Assembly (NCBI GenBank): GCA_937942405.1
Contig: CALDEN010000073.1
Span: 1 to 6,597, forward strand
Origin: an uncultured Saprospiraceae bacterium
GTDB lineage: Bacteria > Bacteroidota > Bacteroidia > Chitinophagales > Saprospiraceae
Direction: 5' to 3'
Length of the DNA: 6,597 nucleotides
Of this stretch, positions 1 to 6,597 are shown in pieces. Position 1 is the first letter of the stretch; every line of letters begins with the position of its first letter. The notes under the pieces were generated by a model. That model was not told the DNA's origin. It worked only from the letters and a program-made list of their open reading frames with translations, and did no database searches. Both the position numbers and the translations under genes were made by a program.

Positions 1-426
1 GATAATGGAGTCATCGGTTCAGAAGAAGACGAGATTATCAGACCGGTGATTATCGAGGCAAAGAAAAACGGAGTACATGCTGTGGGACCATATGCTGCAG
101 ATGGATTTTTTGGATCGTCACAGTTTACTAAAGTAGACGGAATATTTGCGATGTATCACGATCAAGGTTTAATACCTTTTAAGGCATTGACTTTTGGGTC
201 GGGAGTAAACTTTACTGCAGGTCTACCTATTGTACGTACCAGTCCAGATCATGGAACGGGATATGATATTGCAGGAAAAAACCAAGCAGATCATTCTTCA
301 TTTAGAGCAGCGGTATATCAGGCACTGGATATAGCTCGTAGTAGAAAAGATTATATAGAAAGCAGAGAAAACAAACTGCAAAAAAGAGAAAAGCCTGCAG
401 AGGGACGAGGTAGAAGAGACAGATAG
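1..426 (+). CDS. pdxA: 4-hydroxythreonine-4-phosphate dehydrogenase, C-terminal part (5' end outside window)
   Basis: PdxA oxidises 4-phosphohydroxy-L-threonine with NAD(P)+ in the DXP-dependent pathway to pyridoxal 5'-phosphate; it is a cytoplasmic, metal-dependent homodimer. The reading frame is open from base 1, so the first ATG at 46 is internal and the gene is cut by the window edge. The 141 visible residues begin just after where the family's NPHAG motif would lie and carry the hallmarks GPYAADGFF, MYHDQGLIPFK (His53 of the visible part) and RTSPDHGTGYDIAG (His84). These two His match metal ligands of E. coli PdxA (His211 and His266 there). The C-terminus runs about 20 residues past the E. 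coli end and closes with a highly charged, Arg-rich tail (GRGRRDR). It converges on the glucosaminidase gene, with a shared terminator between them. Family identity is near certain; the role of the tail is unknown. Confidence 0.96.
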   Translation, partial: DNGVIGSEEDEIIRPVIIEAKKNGVHAVGPYAADGFFGSSQFTKVDGIFAMYHDQGLIPFKALTFGSGVNFTAGLPIVRTSPDHGTGYDIAGKNQADHSSFRAAVYQALDIARSRKDYIESRENKLQKREKPAEGRGRRDR

Positions 427-455
427 TCTAGTCTTTTATCTTAAAACTAGATATA

Positions 456-501
456 AAAAAAGCCCGAAGCAAAGAGTATCCTCTCTGGTTCGGGCTTTTT
501 T
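456..501. terminator. Bidirectional rho-independent terminator between convergent genes
   Basis: The arms AAAAAAGCCCGAA (456-468) and TTCGGGCTTTTTT (489-501) are perfect 13-bp complements. An inner stem of CAAAGAG (470-476) with CTCTCTG (481-487) has one mismatch and closes on a TATC loop. The A run on one side and T run on the other give a U tail whichever strand is transcribed. It starts 29 bp after the pdxA stop and lies about 20 bp past the glucosaminidase stop, so it can end both transcripts. Confidence 0.93.
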
Positions 502-520
502 GTTGAACAAGGGTATCTTG

Positions 521-1075
521 CTACTCTTGTATTTTTCTTTTTAAAGGATATGGCCAAAAATCGTATTGATACAACTGATGTTTTTCGATGATCTTAACGA
601 GTTTTTCGGCATAGAGTGGATCCGTTGCATATCCTGATTTCTTCAATCCGATCGCCCAACTTATATAATCAGTGCTAGGAAACTTAAATAGGTTCTCGTA
701 ATGAGGAGCATCCATTAGAAAATTAGAATGATCGATATATGAATCCATATCATTATCATATTTTCTAAAACAGGACTCTATTAGATCTCCTTTGGAATCT
801 GTATCGTCATCGATATGATAATATCGTTTACCCATCCAGTAATTTTTACATTTTATTCCAAAATGATTATTGGCTTTAACAGCAAGAGGACTTTTTCCCA
901 GTCCTGACTCATGCAGTCCTTGTGCTAAAATGATGCTGGCTGGTATTCCACTTCTATGCATCTCTACCACTGCCAATTCCTTGTACGAATCGATGTAGCT
1001 TTTAGATAAATTAACCGTAGGGTCCATTACAGAACAAAAGGTCAATATTACACAGGCTAGTATAAAACTTTTCAT
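521..1075 (-). CDS. Exported glucosaminidase-domain protein (GH73/FlgJ-like peptidoglycan hydrolase)
   Basis: This 184-residue protein is a single glucosaminidase domain (Pfam PF01832 type) behind a short hydrophobic N-terminus. The family cleaves the N-acetylglucosaminyl bond of peptidoglycan glycan strands. Visible hallmarks are AQGLHESGLGKSPLA with the likely catalytic Glu56, NNHFGIKC (69-76), ESCFRKY (100-106), DHSNFL (115-120), and GYATDPLYAEKLVKIIE (148-164), the usual end of the fold. Residues 1-17 look like a signal peptide but show no clear AXA cleavage site. Cys14 is preceded by Phe, a poor lipobox, so lipidation is doubtful. Many Bacteroidota relatives carry LysM repeats after the domain; here only about 20 residues follow, so there is no wall-binding module. 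The gene lies 62 bp after the large C25 gene on the same strand with no convincing terminator between, so co-transcription is possible. The ATG at 1075-1073 is preceded by a weak AGAG. The substrate bond and physiological role are inferred from family only. Confidence 0.9.
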   Translation of the reverse strand: MKSFILACVILTFCSVMDPTVNLSKSYIDSYKELAVVEMHRSGIPASIILAQGLHESGLGKSPLAVKANNHFGIKCKNYWMGKRYYHIDDDTDSKGDLIESCFRKYDNDMDSYIDHSNFLMDAPHYENLFKFPSTDYISWAIGLKKSGYATDPLYAEKLVKIIEKHQLYQYDFWPYPLKRKIQE

Positions 1076-1137
1076 CTCTAGTGTTTACATCTAAAGATTC
1101 AAAGTTTGTGCCAAATATTACAAAAAACTATAATATG

Positions 1138-1389
1138 TTATTTTTCTATGATAATTATCTTTTTGATATATAAGGTCGACTGATCTTTTATCTGAACAAA
1201 ATAATATCCAGCAGGCAAATTTTCTAATGGTCTCAGAATGATGTCATTATTACCATAAGTATTACTTGCTTTAACAGAGATCTGCTTACCCATATTATCG
1301 TATAATGAGATACTTAAATCCGCCATGTTTTTATTAGCAGATATTTTTATGTAATCATTACTTGTAGGGTTAGGAGATATCGTAAACGA
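1138..1389 (-). other. T9SS type A sorting domain (CTD) of the C25 protein
   Basis: The last 83 or so residues form a Por_Secre_tail/TIGR04183-type domain: SFTISPNPTSNDYIKI, then ISLYDNMGKQI, then LENLPAGYYFVQIKD, ending in a Lys/Ile-rich strand. In known systems this tail directs export through the outer-membrane T9SS translocon. It is cleaved from cargo but retained in PorU, so the tail does not tell which role this protein has. Confidence 0.9.
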
Positions 1390-4300
1390 GAGCAGATGAT
1401 TATAGAAGACTACACTTCTAATATCTGAATGGCTGTAAAAGCCATCTACATCTACTTGTTTTAATTTATAATAATTTTTTCCAGATGCCGGTTTAGTATC
1501 CGTAAAATCATATGAAGTGAGTAGGTTAGAATCGCCATGACCTTCAACTCTTCCGATCTTATCAAACGAGATACCGTCTGTGCTTCTTAAGACATCAAAA
1601 TGACTATTGTTTCTTTCTGACAAAGTATTCCAGCTCAGTAAAGATGTATCGTCTCTCTTCTCGACTTGGAAGTTTTCTAGGTCTACCGATAGAGACCCTG
1701 GAGAATTACTTACTGTAAATGTTCTAGACGCATAATTATTAAAATAATAGCACTCCTCAGGACTTTCGCTATCGTTCAACACTAACTCCCAGGTATAATC
1801 TCCCTCGTTATTCTGCGGATTGAAAGAAAAATTAACCAATTGTGTAGATTTACCAGCTATAGGTCCGACCGTTTTTGTCTGTACAGAGGTGTTCCCATTA
1901 GGATCTGTAACGATGAATTTAATGTCTGTAACTCCCATTAATGAGGTAGACGTATTTTCTATCGGAATCTGGATACCGAGTTGTTCGTTTTGGTAAACGG
2001 CATCTCCACTATACACAAAGCTCGGGTGATCCGATACTAGTGCCAGTTCTGGAAGTGGATTGAAGAGTACTCTTAAGTAATCTACTTGTGGACTCGTTCG
2101 ATCGGAGTCTAATAATCCTGTTCCGAAACTATCTTCAGCATGAATTTCTATTCTTATTTTTTCGTAATTAGAGCTATTTAACGAAGAGATATTAAAGTTA
2201 GTAGAGCTTATGTTGTTAAATACAACGGACTCTGTACCTGCTGCATCTATGCCATATACGGTTAAGTAGATGTTATCGTGATTTTGTTTTTCAGAAAAGC
2301 TCCAAACGATTTGGTCCCAGCTATCAACTGGACCGATTTCTGGGGTGCTCGCTACGCCTTCTGTAAGTCTCCAATAAAAGTTATAGGTCTTTTCTATATT
2401 ATCATTTATGTCTTGACCATAGTCTTCTGCAATACGTTCTCCTCCTTTTTCAAATGCTACCACAAAAGGAACTGTCCCTAGTGTTCTGAGTAAGCCGATA
2501 TCTAGTAAGCCGTTTTCTTGTAATTTATCATAAACGTCATAACCAAATTGGGATGCATCAGAATCCCACTGATTAGTATACCAATTAGCGGTATCATCCA
2601 TCATGATGGTGCTTATAAAAACCCTCGATCCGTCTGGTACATTGTCCATTAAGTCCATAAACTTTTTACGACTAGCAGAATTAGCCATCGTGAATCCAAA
2701 GAAATCACCAGATGTACTAAGTTCTGAGTACGGGTGAGAAGCATTGGCAAAATAGATTAACTCCTCTGGGTCCATTACTACGACACTTATAAAGTTTCCT
2801 AGATTAGTAGGGTTTAATGACCCCCATGGAACTCCATCTACATATAACCATCTACCGTTATCCGGGTCTAAACCTAAATCAAATCGTAGATCTTTGGCCT
2901 GAGCGGCAAATTGCCATCTTCTATCTTCATCCACGATGAGTGTCGATAAATCATCTTTTAGATACTGGAAATAATGACTTTGGTTCCAGCCCTCTGGTGA
3001 TGATGGTATGTATACAAATGAGCTGTTACTCCACAAGGGACCTAGATTGTTTATCGTCGTCACAGGAGACACTCTCCAATAGTAAACGGCATTGGGTATT
3101 TTGGTGATAGAAGGTGCGTAGCTTATAAGACCTCCTGAACTATTTATTTGAGCCTGTTCCATTATCGGACTATTAAAAAGCTCTGTGGTATCGATTTGTA
3201 TGATATAGTTTTGTTGGTCCAGTAATGCATTATTCGTTGAGGCTTTGAGTACAAAAGGACAATTGTTATTTAATATTCCAAATTCGCCAGGAGCCAAAGG
3301 AGTGACACCGTTATCCATTATGTAAAAGCAGTAGCCTTGATTATTAGTAAGAGAACGTAAGCTGTTATTAGACTCTGAACGTTCGCCGACGGTATTCATG
3401 GCATCTACGATTATGTCTATCGTATTTTTACCGATATGATCCTGTCCAGACATTAATGGCAGTTCTGCTACGATGGTTTGTATATCAGAAGGTGCATTAA
3501 GTTGTAATGGAGTCGTTGATACGATGTTTCCATTGGGATCATAGTGTACTATTTGTACAGTGATCGGAGAAGATGAGGAAGTTCCGATATTGGCAATATC
3601 GAATTTTATATCAAAACTATTCATCGTCGGGTCGACTACTTCAGGGATTAGTTCTACCGATGCTTGATTTATGGTAAGATCTGGCTGAGTATTACCAGTA
3701 ATTCTTAAGGCAGGATCTCCATGCAAGGAATACTGCTGCATTAAAGTACGGATCTCTAGCGTAACATCGTTTTCGTAGATTTCATTTAGTTTTTTCAGAG
3801 CATCACCGATACTTCCATTATAGTACTGTCCAGATAATAAATCGTAAAGAGCTTTCCCAGAATTTGCTTGTGCACCTAAATATGCAGTTCCAGAAGAAGC
3901 CAAGAAACCTATTGCGGATTTACGTGGCTCCATAACAAAATCTTCGCTTATACCGAAAGATGGTGTATGTATGTTCCCAGAAAAACAACCAAGAGAAACA
4001 ATAAAAGGGTATTTTTCAAAATTAGTATACTGACTAGGATCTTCTAGACTGAGGTCAAAAACTCCTGGAGCAGAATGCCCGAAGAACGTAATTAAAGAAA
4101 CCCCATCATTTATTAGTTCTGAAGAAGTTTGCGACAGCGACGCTGTGTTTACCTCTGTAGGATATTTTCTAATCGTGGTAACGTCTGCTCCGTACTGAAC
4201 ATCTTCTATTTCATTACGCATGTTTTCTAGACTGAAGAAGATAATCTGCTCATCATTATCTCGACCACCACTCATATGCAAGACTCTTTTCATCCAGTAT

Positions 4301-5955
4301 CGTTCTTCATAGGTGTTATTCCATCGATCTTTATCATCATGTACGATCATCTTTTCGAGATAATCCCATACTTCCTGCTGAGTAGTCGCAGCTAGTCGAC
4401 CTACACTGTATAGAGGCACCGCTTTATCTACTTCTGACAACATAATTACATCAGAACCTGGAGCTCCATACGTAGGAACGATTAGTTTTGAGTTTACGAT
4501 AGAGGATGTATTATCAGATTTTCTAATCGCCGAGTATTCTACTCCTTTACCTATGTTAAACCAGTATTGGAGGTTATTCCAGTGTTGGTCTATAAAAAAT
4601 GCAAAGTTTCTATTTCCGATATTATGACGATCTATTCCATAAGCAAACTGATCTATGATGTCTTCGGCACTTACGATATAACTAGCGTGTCCACCACCAG
4701 CACTACTTGCTCTATACCCTGCATAGGCAGTGATGGCATTATTAGGATCTGTAGGATCATATAACTTATCGCCACTGAGTATTAGGAAGGTAGGGTTAGC
4801 CTTAGTATAGTCTATAAACTGAGTGGACTTTGCATTACTTATAGTATTATGAGTGGATGTTCTGTATAGTCTTATCTTTCTAAGATTACTACCCGGTGCT
4901 ACACCGAAAGTAATCGCTCCTCCAAATGCGTTAACAGCAGTTCTGTGATTGTTTTCTTCATCAAAAACAACATAAGAAGATCCTGGCACACTTAGAGAAA
5001 ACACCTGGTTTACATTACTGGCCTTCACGACAAATTCCAAGTAATCTGTACTTACTTGTGGTTGTTTAGGATACGTGATTTTGGCGTAAGCCACAGTATG
5101 ATTATCGTCAGAAGAATTAAATCCACGAACACTTACGACATTAGATGTGCTGACCTCTGTATAAGAAAGAGCAAAGTTATATTCTTTAGTTGCAAAAGAG
5201 GTATACGATTCTGATGCTTTAGTGGCCCCATTAAATGCGACCTGGACATCATGTTTATTATCATCAGACCCAAACCGCACAGATACCAAAGGAAAAAATG
5301 TACCTACAGGTAATATATTATTAACATTTAAAACGATATCATTTGTGGTACTAAGATCGGTACCGAAACCCTCTGCTGTATCAAAATGAGAATATTGAAT
5401 ATGATCATCTCCTCGATATGTAGGCTTGTGATGTTTATCATTAAAGTACTGTACTTCCTCGTAGAGATAATGATTTTGGACACTACCGTTTACTCCCAAG
5501 GCATTATTGTTAAAACGTAGACCCAATGAAGAGTTATCAAAAGTTAAAAAGTAAGAAGAGGTATCGCTGAATAAGCTGTATTCTGGATTTAACTGATCGC
5601 TTTCTCCATTTATATAAAGATGCTGATCTATCTCTCCTCTGTTTCTTTTTCCGATAAACTCTATATATCCATTAGAACCTAATGATCCAGAGGAACTCGT
5701 ATGAATAGGAATCTCTTTTCCTAAGCTATACATTTGAATTCTATTTCCAGCCACCATTGCAGCAGGAAAACCCATAGCGATGAGTTCGTTATAACTAATG
5801 CGATAAATACCATCATCAGCAAGTTTTATCTTATAGTAGGTCTTACTGTAATCTATCCATTCATTACCGTATAGCGTAGTGCCTCCAACGTTCATCTGAG
5901 CAAAAACGCTCATAGAAACGAAGGATAAAAGGAATACCTTCAAAAAAGATCTCAT
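1138..5955 (-). CDS. PorU2-like secreted C25 (gingipain-family) peptidase with ILEI-like domain and T9SS sorting tail
   Basis: A 1605-residue surface protein. Rough domain order, numbered from the ATG at 5955: signal peptide 1-19 (VFA/Q cleavage); PorU-like N-terminal region with YKIKLADDGIYRISYNEL (41-58); C25 peptidase about 388-752, with EDIIDQFAYG, the VGRLAATT strand, FFGHSAPG (His627) and VSLGCFSGN (Cys657), matching the gingipain His/Cys dyad in order and spacing; CARDB-like domain 758-862; FnIII-like domain about 875-985 ending in YYWRVSPV; ILEI/PANDER-like domain about 1035-1168 (GSRVFISTIMMDD); a beta-rich segment 1198-1297; second CARDB-like domain 1303-1415; FnIII-like module 1423-1518; T9SS type A tail 1523-1605 with SPNP and LPAGYYFVQI. 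The order fits proteins annotated as PorU2, paralogs of the T9SS sortase PorU. PorU processes cargo and links it to A-LPS; whether this copy is a sortase or a cargo protease is unproven. The longest frame begins at a TTG (5961), but the ATG two codons later gives a cleaner signal peptide. Confidence 0.88.
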   Translation of the reverse strand: MRSFLKVFLLSFVSMSVFAQMNVGGTTLYGNEWIDYSKTYYKIKLADDGIYRISYNELIAMGFPAAMVAGNRIQMYSLGKEIPIHTSSSGSLGSNGYIEFIGKRNRGEIDQHLYINGESDQLNPEYSLFSDTSSYFLTFDNSSLGLRFNNNALGVNGSVQNHYLYEEVQYFNDKHHKPTYRGDDHIQYSHFDTAEGFGTDLSTTNDIVLNVNNILPVGTFFPLVSVRFGSDDNKHDVQVAFNGATKASESYTSFATKEYNFALSYTEVSTSNVVSVRGFNSSDDNHTVAYAKITYPKQPQVSTDYLEFVVKASNVNQVFSLSVPGSSYVVFDEENNHRTAVNAFGGAITFGVAPGSNLRKIRLYRTSTHNTISNAKSTQFIDYTKANPTFLILSGDKLYDPTDPNNAITAYAGYRASSAGGGHASYIVSAEDIIDQFAYGIDRHNIGNRNFAFFIDQHWNNLQYWFNIGKGVEYSAIRKSDNTSSIVNSKLIVPTYGAPGSDVIMLSEVDKAVPLYSVGRLAATTQQEVWDYLEKMIVHDDKDRWNNTYEERYWMKRVLHMSGGRDNDEQIIFFSLENMRNEIEDVQYGADVTTIRKYPTEVNTASLSQTSSELINDGVSLITFFGHSAPGVFDLSLEDPSQYTNFEKYPFIVSLGCFSGNIHTPSFGISEDFVMEPRKSAIGFLASSGTAYLGAQANSGKALYDLLSGQYYNGSIGDALKKLNEIYENDVTLEIRTLMQQYSLHGDPALRITGNTQPDLTINQASVELIPEVVDPTMNSFDIKFDIANIGTSSSSPITVQIVHYDPNGNIVSTTPLQLNAPSDIQTIVAELPLMSGQDHIGKNTIDIIVDAMNTVGERSESNNSLRSLTNNQGYCFYIMDNGVTPLAPGEFGILNNNCPFVLKASTNNALLDQQNYIIQIDTTELFNSPIMEQAQINSSGGLISYAPSITKIPNAVYYWRVSPVTTINNLGPLWSNSSFVYIPSSPEGWNQSHYFQYLKDDLSTLIVDEDRRWQFAAQAKDLRFDLGLDPDNGRWLYVDGVPWGSLNPTNLGNFISVVVMDPEELIYFANASHPYSELSTSGDFFGFTMANSASRKKFMDLMDNVPDGSRVFISTIMMDDTANWYTNQWDSDASQFGYDVYDKLQENGLLDIGLLRTLGTVPFVVAFEKGGERIAEDYGQDINDNIEKTYNFYWRLTEGVASTPEIGPVDSWDQIVWSFSEKQNHDNIYLTVYGIDAAGTESVVFNNISSTNFNISSLNSSNYEKIRIEIHAEDSFGTGLLDSDRTSPQVDYLRVLFNPLPELALVSDHPSFVYSGDAVYQNEQLGIQIPIENTSTSLMGVTDIKFIVTDPNGNTSVQTKTVGPIAGKSTQLVNFSFNPQNNEGDYTWELVLNDSESPEECYYFNNYASRTFTVSNSPGSLSVDLENFQVEKRDDTSLLSWNTLSERNNSHFDVLRSTDGISFDKIGRVEGHGDSNLLTSYDFTDTKPASGKNYYKLKQVDVDGFYSHSDIRSVVFYNHLLSFTISPNPTSNDYIKISANKNMADLSISLYDNMGKQISVKASNTYGNNDIILRPLENLPAGYYFVQIKDQSTLYIKKIIIIEK

Positions 5956-5967
5956 TCTCAAATTTTT

Positions 5968-5985
5968 AAAGAGCTGTCGCTCTTT
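5968..5985. repeat. Inverted repeat next to the start of the C25 gene
   Basis: On the minus strand, AAAGAGC and GCTCTTT form a perfect 7-bp stem around a GACA loop, ending 12 nt before the ATG at 5955. In the mRNA it would sit at or just upstream of the ribosome footprint. No T run follows it on the minus strand (AAAAATTTGAGA comes next), so it is not a standard terminator. It could be a regulator site, an mRNA-stabilising 5' hairpin or a translation control element; the sequence does not decide. Confidence 0.6.
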
Positions 5986-6007
5986 GATACATTAAAAGGG
6001 TTTACAC

Positions 6008-6034
6008 AAAGGTTTGCGACCATAGCAAACCTTT
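6008..6034. repeat. Perfect 10-bp inverted repeat in the C25 gene leader
   Basis: AAAGGTTTGC (6008-6017) and GCAAACCTTT (6025-6034) are perfect complements with a 7-base spacer. On the minus strand it is followed by GTGTAAACCC, with no T run, so it is a poor rho-independent terminator for the upstream cargo gene, whose stop is 130 bp away. It could be a dyad operator for a dimeric regulator, a 5'-UTR hairpin, or a terminator that works without a U tract. It lies 53 bp upstream of the C25 gene ATG. Confidence 0.6.
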
Positions 6035-6163
6035 CCAGCATTGGTTACAGCGGAAGTTTAAAAAGAAATTCTACTATTAATGACAATTAAAAGACGTAAT
6101 CAACCTATTACAAACAAGGAAAAATGTCGATGTAGGCCATTTATTTCTGCTTTACCCTATTTT

Positions 6164-6597
6164 TTAGACTTTAATAAAAGATAAAGTCTCGATAATGTGA
6201 CCTGATTTTAGTATCTGAACGTAGTATTGTCCGCTAGGTAAATTTTCTGGAAAACGTAGTTTAGCGACATTGTTTTCTATAGTACTAGAAACAGTAAAAC
6301 TTTTGCCTTCCGGCGAAAAAACGATGAGTTTATAGTCATCATCGGCAAATGGACCAGAGATTGCCAGTTCTTGGTTGTACACTAGGCTAGGATAAAGACT
6401 AAAGCTTTTATGCTCAGCACTGAATTCAATAGCCCTTATTTCTGAGTAGTCAATGCTCCCATCATGATCTGTTAGTCGCAGTTTATAATAATTCTTTCCA
6501 GAATGTGGATTTAGGTCTTCAAAGGAATATCGATTATGGCGAGAAGAATTATTCATAGCAGGTAGATTTCCTAAGTGAATAAAGTTATCGCCATCAA
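6164..6597 (-). CDS. C-terminal part of a T9SS cargo protein (FnIII-like end plus sorting domain; 5' end outside window)
   Basis: The frame is open to the right edge (13 more residues, DGDNFIHLGNLPA, precede the first Met at 6556), so that Met is internal and the gene is truncated by the window. The 143 visible residues hold the end of an FnIII-like module (YSFEDLNPHSGKNYYKLRLT, DGSIDYSEIRAIEF) and a T9SS type A sorting domain from about FSLYPSLV to the stop, with LPSGQYYVQI as the conserved late strand. Where most tails read PNP, this one reads PSLV, a mildly degenerate motif. The same module pair ends the neighbouring C25 protein, so the two genes probably share a paralogous tail. The catalytic or binding part lies outside the window and cannot be named. 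The protein is expected to be secreted or surface-attached. It points the same way as the C25 gene, 208 bp upstream of it. Confidence 0.85.
   Translation of the reverse strand, partial: DGDNFIHLGNLPAMNNSSRHNRYSFEDLNPHSGKNYYKLRLTDHDGSIDYSEIRAIEFSAEHKSFSLYPSLVYNQELAISGPFADDDYKLIVFSPEGKSFTVSSTIENNVAKLRFPENLPSGQYYVQILKSGHIIETLSFIKV

Larger units (their letters stand above)
5956..6163. other. Intergenic leader between two T9SS-linked genes
   Basis: This 208-bp AT-rich gap separates the stop of the upstream T9SS cargo gene from the ATG of the C25 gene. It holds the two inverted repeats listed separately. I found no protein-coding frame of note and no pair of boxes that fits the Bacteroidota promoter pattern (TTG near -33 and TAnnTTTG near -7) at proper spacing, so a promoter is likely present but not placed. 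Confidence 0.5.

Noticed and set aside
1090..1130. Possible Bacteroidota -7 box (TAATATTTG) before the glucosaminidase gene
   Set aside because: It misses the TAnnTTTG spacing by one base and no TTG box lies at a suitable distance upstream, so I do not call a promoter.
1113..1140. Possible hairpin between the C25 and glucosaminidase genes
   Set aside because: The stem is only six A/T pairs around a 10-base loop and is not followed by a T run in the sense direction; it is too weak to call.
2278..2481. 67-codon plus-strand open frame
   Set aside because: It lies wholly inside the C25 gene on the opposite strand, has no family resemblance and no separate start context; it is an antisense shadow.
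4567..4764. 65-codon plus-strand open frame
   Set aside because: It is antisense to the peptidase region of the C25 gene, with low-complexity Ser/Thr/Ile content and no recognisable domain.
6166..6189. 8-bp inverted repeat (AGACTTTA / TAAAGTCT) at the end of the upstream cargo gene
   Set aside because: It is an AT-rich stem overlapping the stop codon, followed on the minus strand by an A run rather than a T run, so it does not fit a terminator and may be chance in coding sequence.
6164..6556. The last minus-strand frame as a complete 130-residue gene
   Set aside because: The frame continues without a stop to the window edge and the upstream residues fit the FnIII-like module, so the Met at 6556 is internal to a larger gene.

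Overview
The window is a chromosomal stretch from a member of the Bacteroidota. The evidence is two proteins ending in type IX secretion (T9SS) type A sorting domains, a very large surface peptidase of the gingipain C25 class that matches PorU2-type proteins, AT-rich DNA, and starts without clear Shine-Dalgarno sequences. The sequence alone does not support a call below phylum. Nothing suggests a mobile element, CRISPR array, tRNA, rRNA or phage.

Layout: (1) 1-426 (+) is the C-terminal part of PdxA, the vitamin B6 enzyme 4-hydroxythreonine-4-phosphate dehydrogenase; its 5' end lies outside the window. (2) 456-501 is a strong hairpin with A and T tracts on its two sides, a bidirectional terminator between convergent genes. 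(3) 521-1075 (-) is a small exported glucosaminidase (GH73/FlgJ-like) that lacks the LysM repeats often seen in relatives. (4) 1138-5955 (-) is a 1605-residue secreted multidomain protein: signal peptide, PorU-like N-terminal region, C25 peptidase domain with its His/Cys dyad, CARDB-like and FnIII-like modules, an ILEI/PANDER-like domain, and a T9SS sorting tail. It begins best at an ATG six bases inside the longest reading frame. (5) 5956-6163 is an intergenic leader of about 200 bp with two perfect inverted repeats. (6) 6164-6597 (-) is the C-terminal end of another T9SS cargo protein that runs off the right edge; its tail is clearly related to the tail of gene (4).

Genes (6), (4) and (5'-to-3' on the minus strand) the glucosaminidase point the same way and end at the shared terminator. 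The two T9SS-linked proteins are expected at the cell surface and the glucosaminidase in the periplasm or outside the cell. A shared role in envelope or surface work is plausible but is inference from position. The C25 protein looks like a recognisable family (PorU2-type) rather than a new system. The least explained elements are the paired hairpins before it and the job of its ILEI-like domain.
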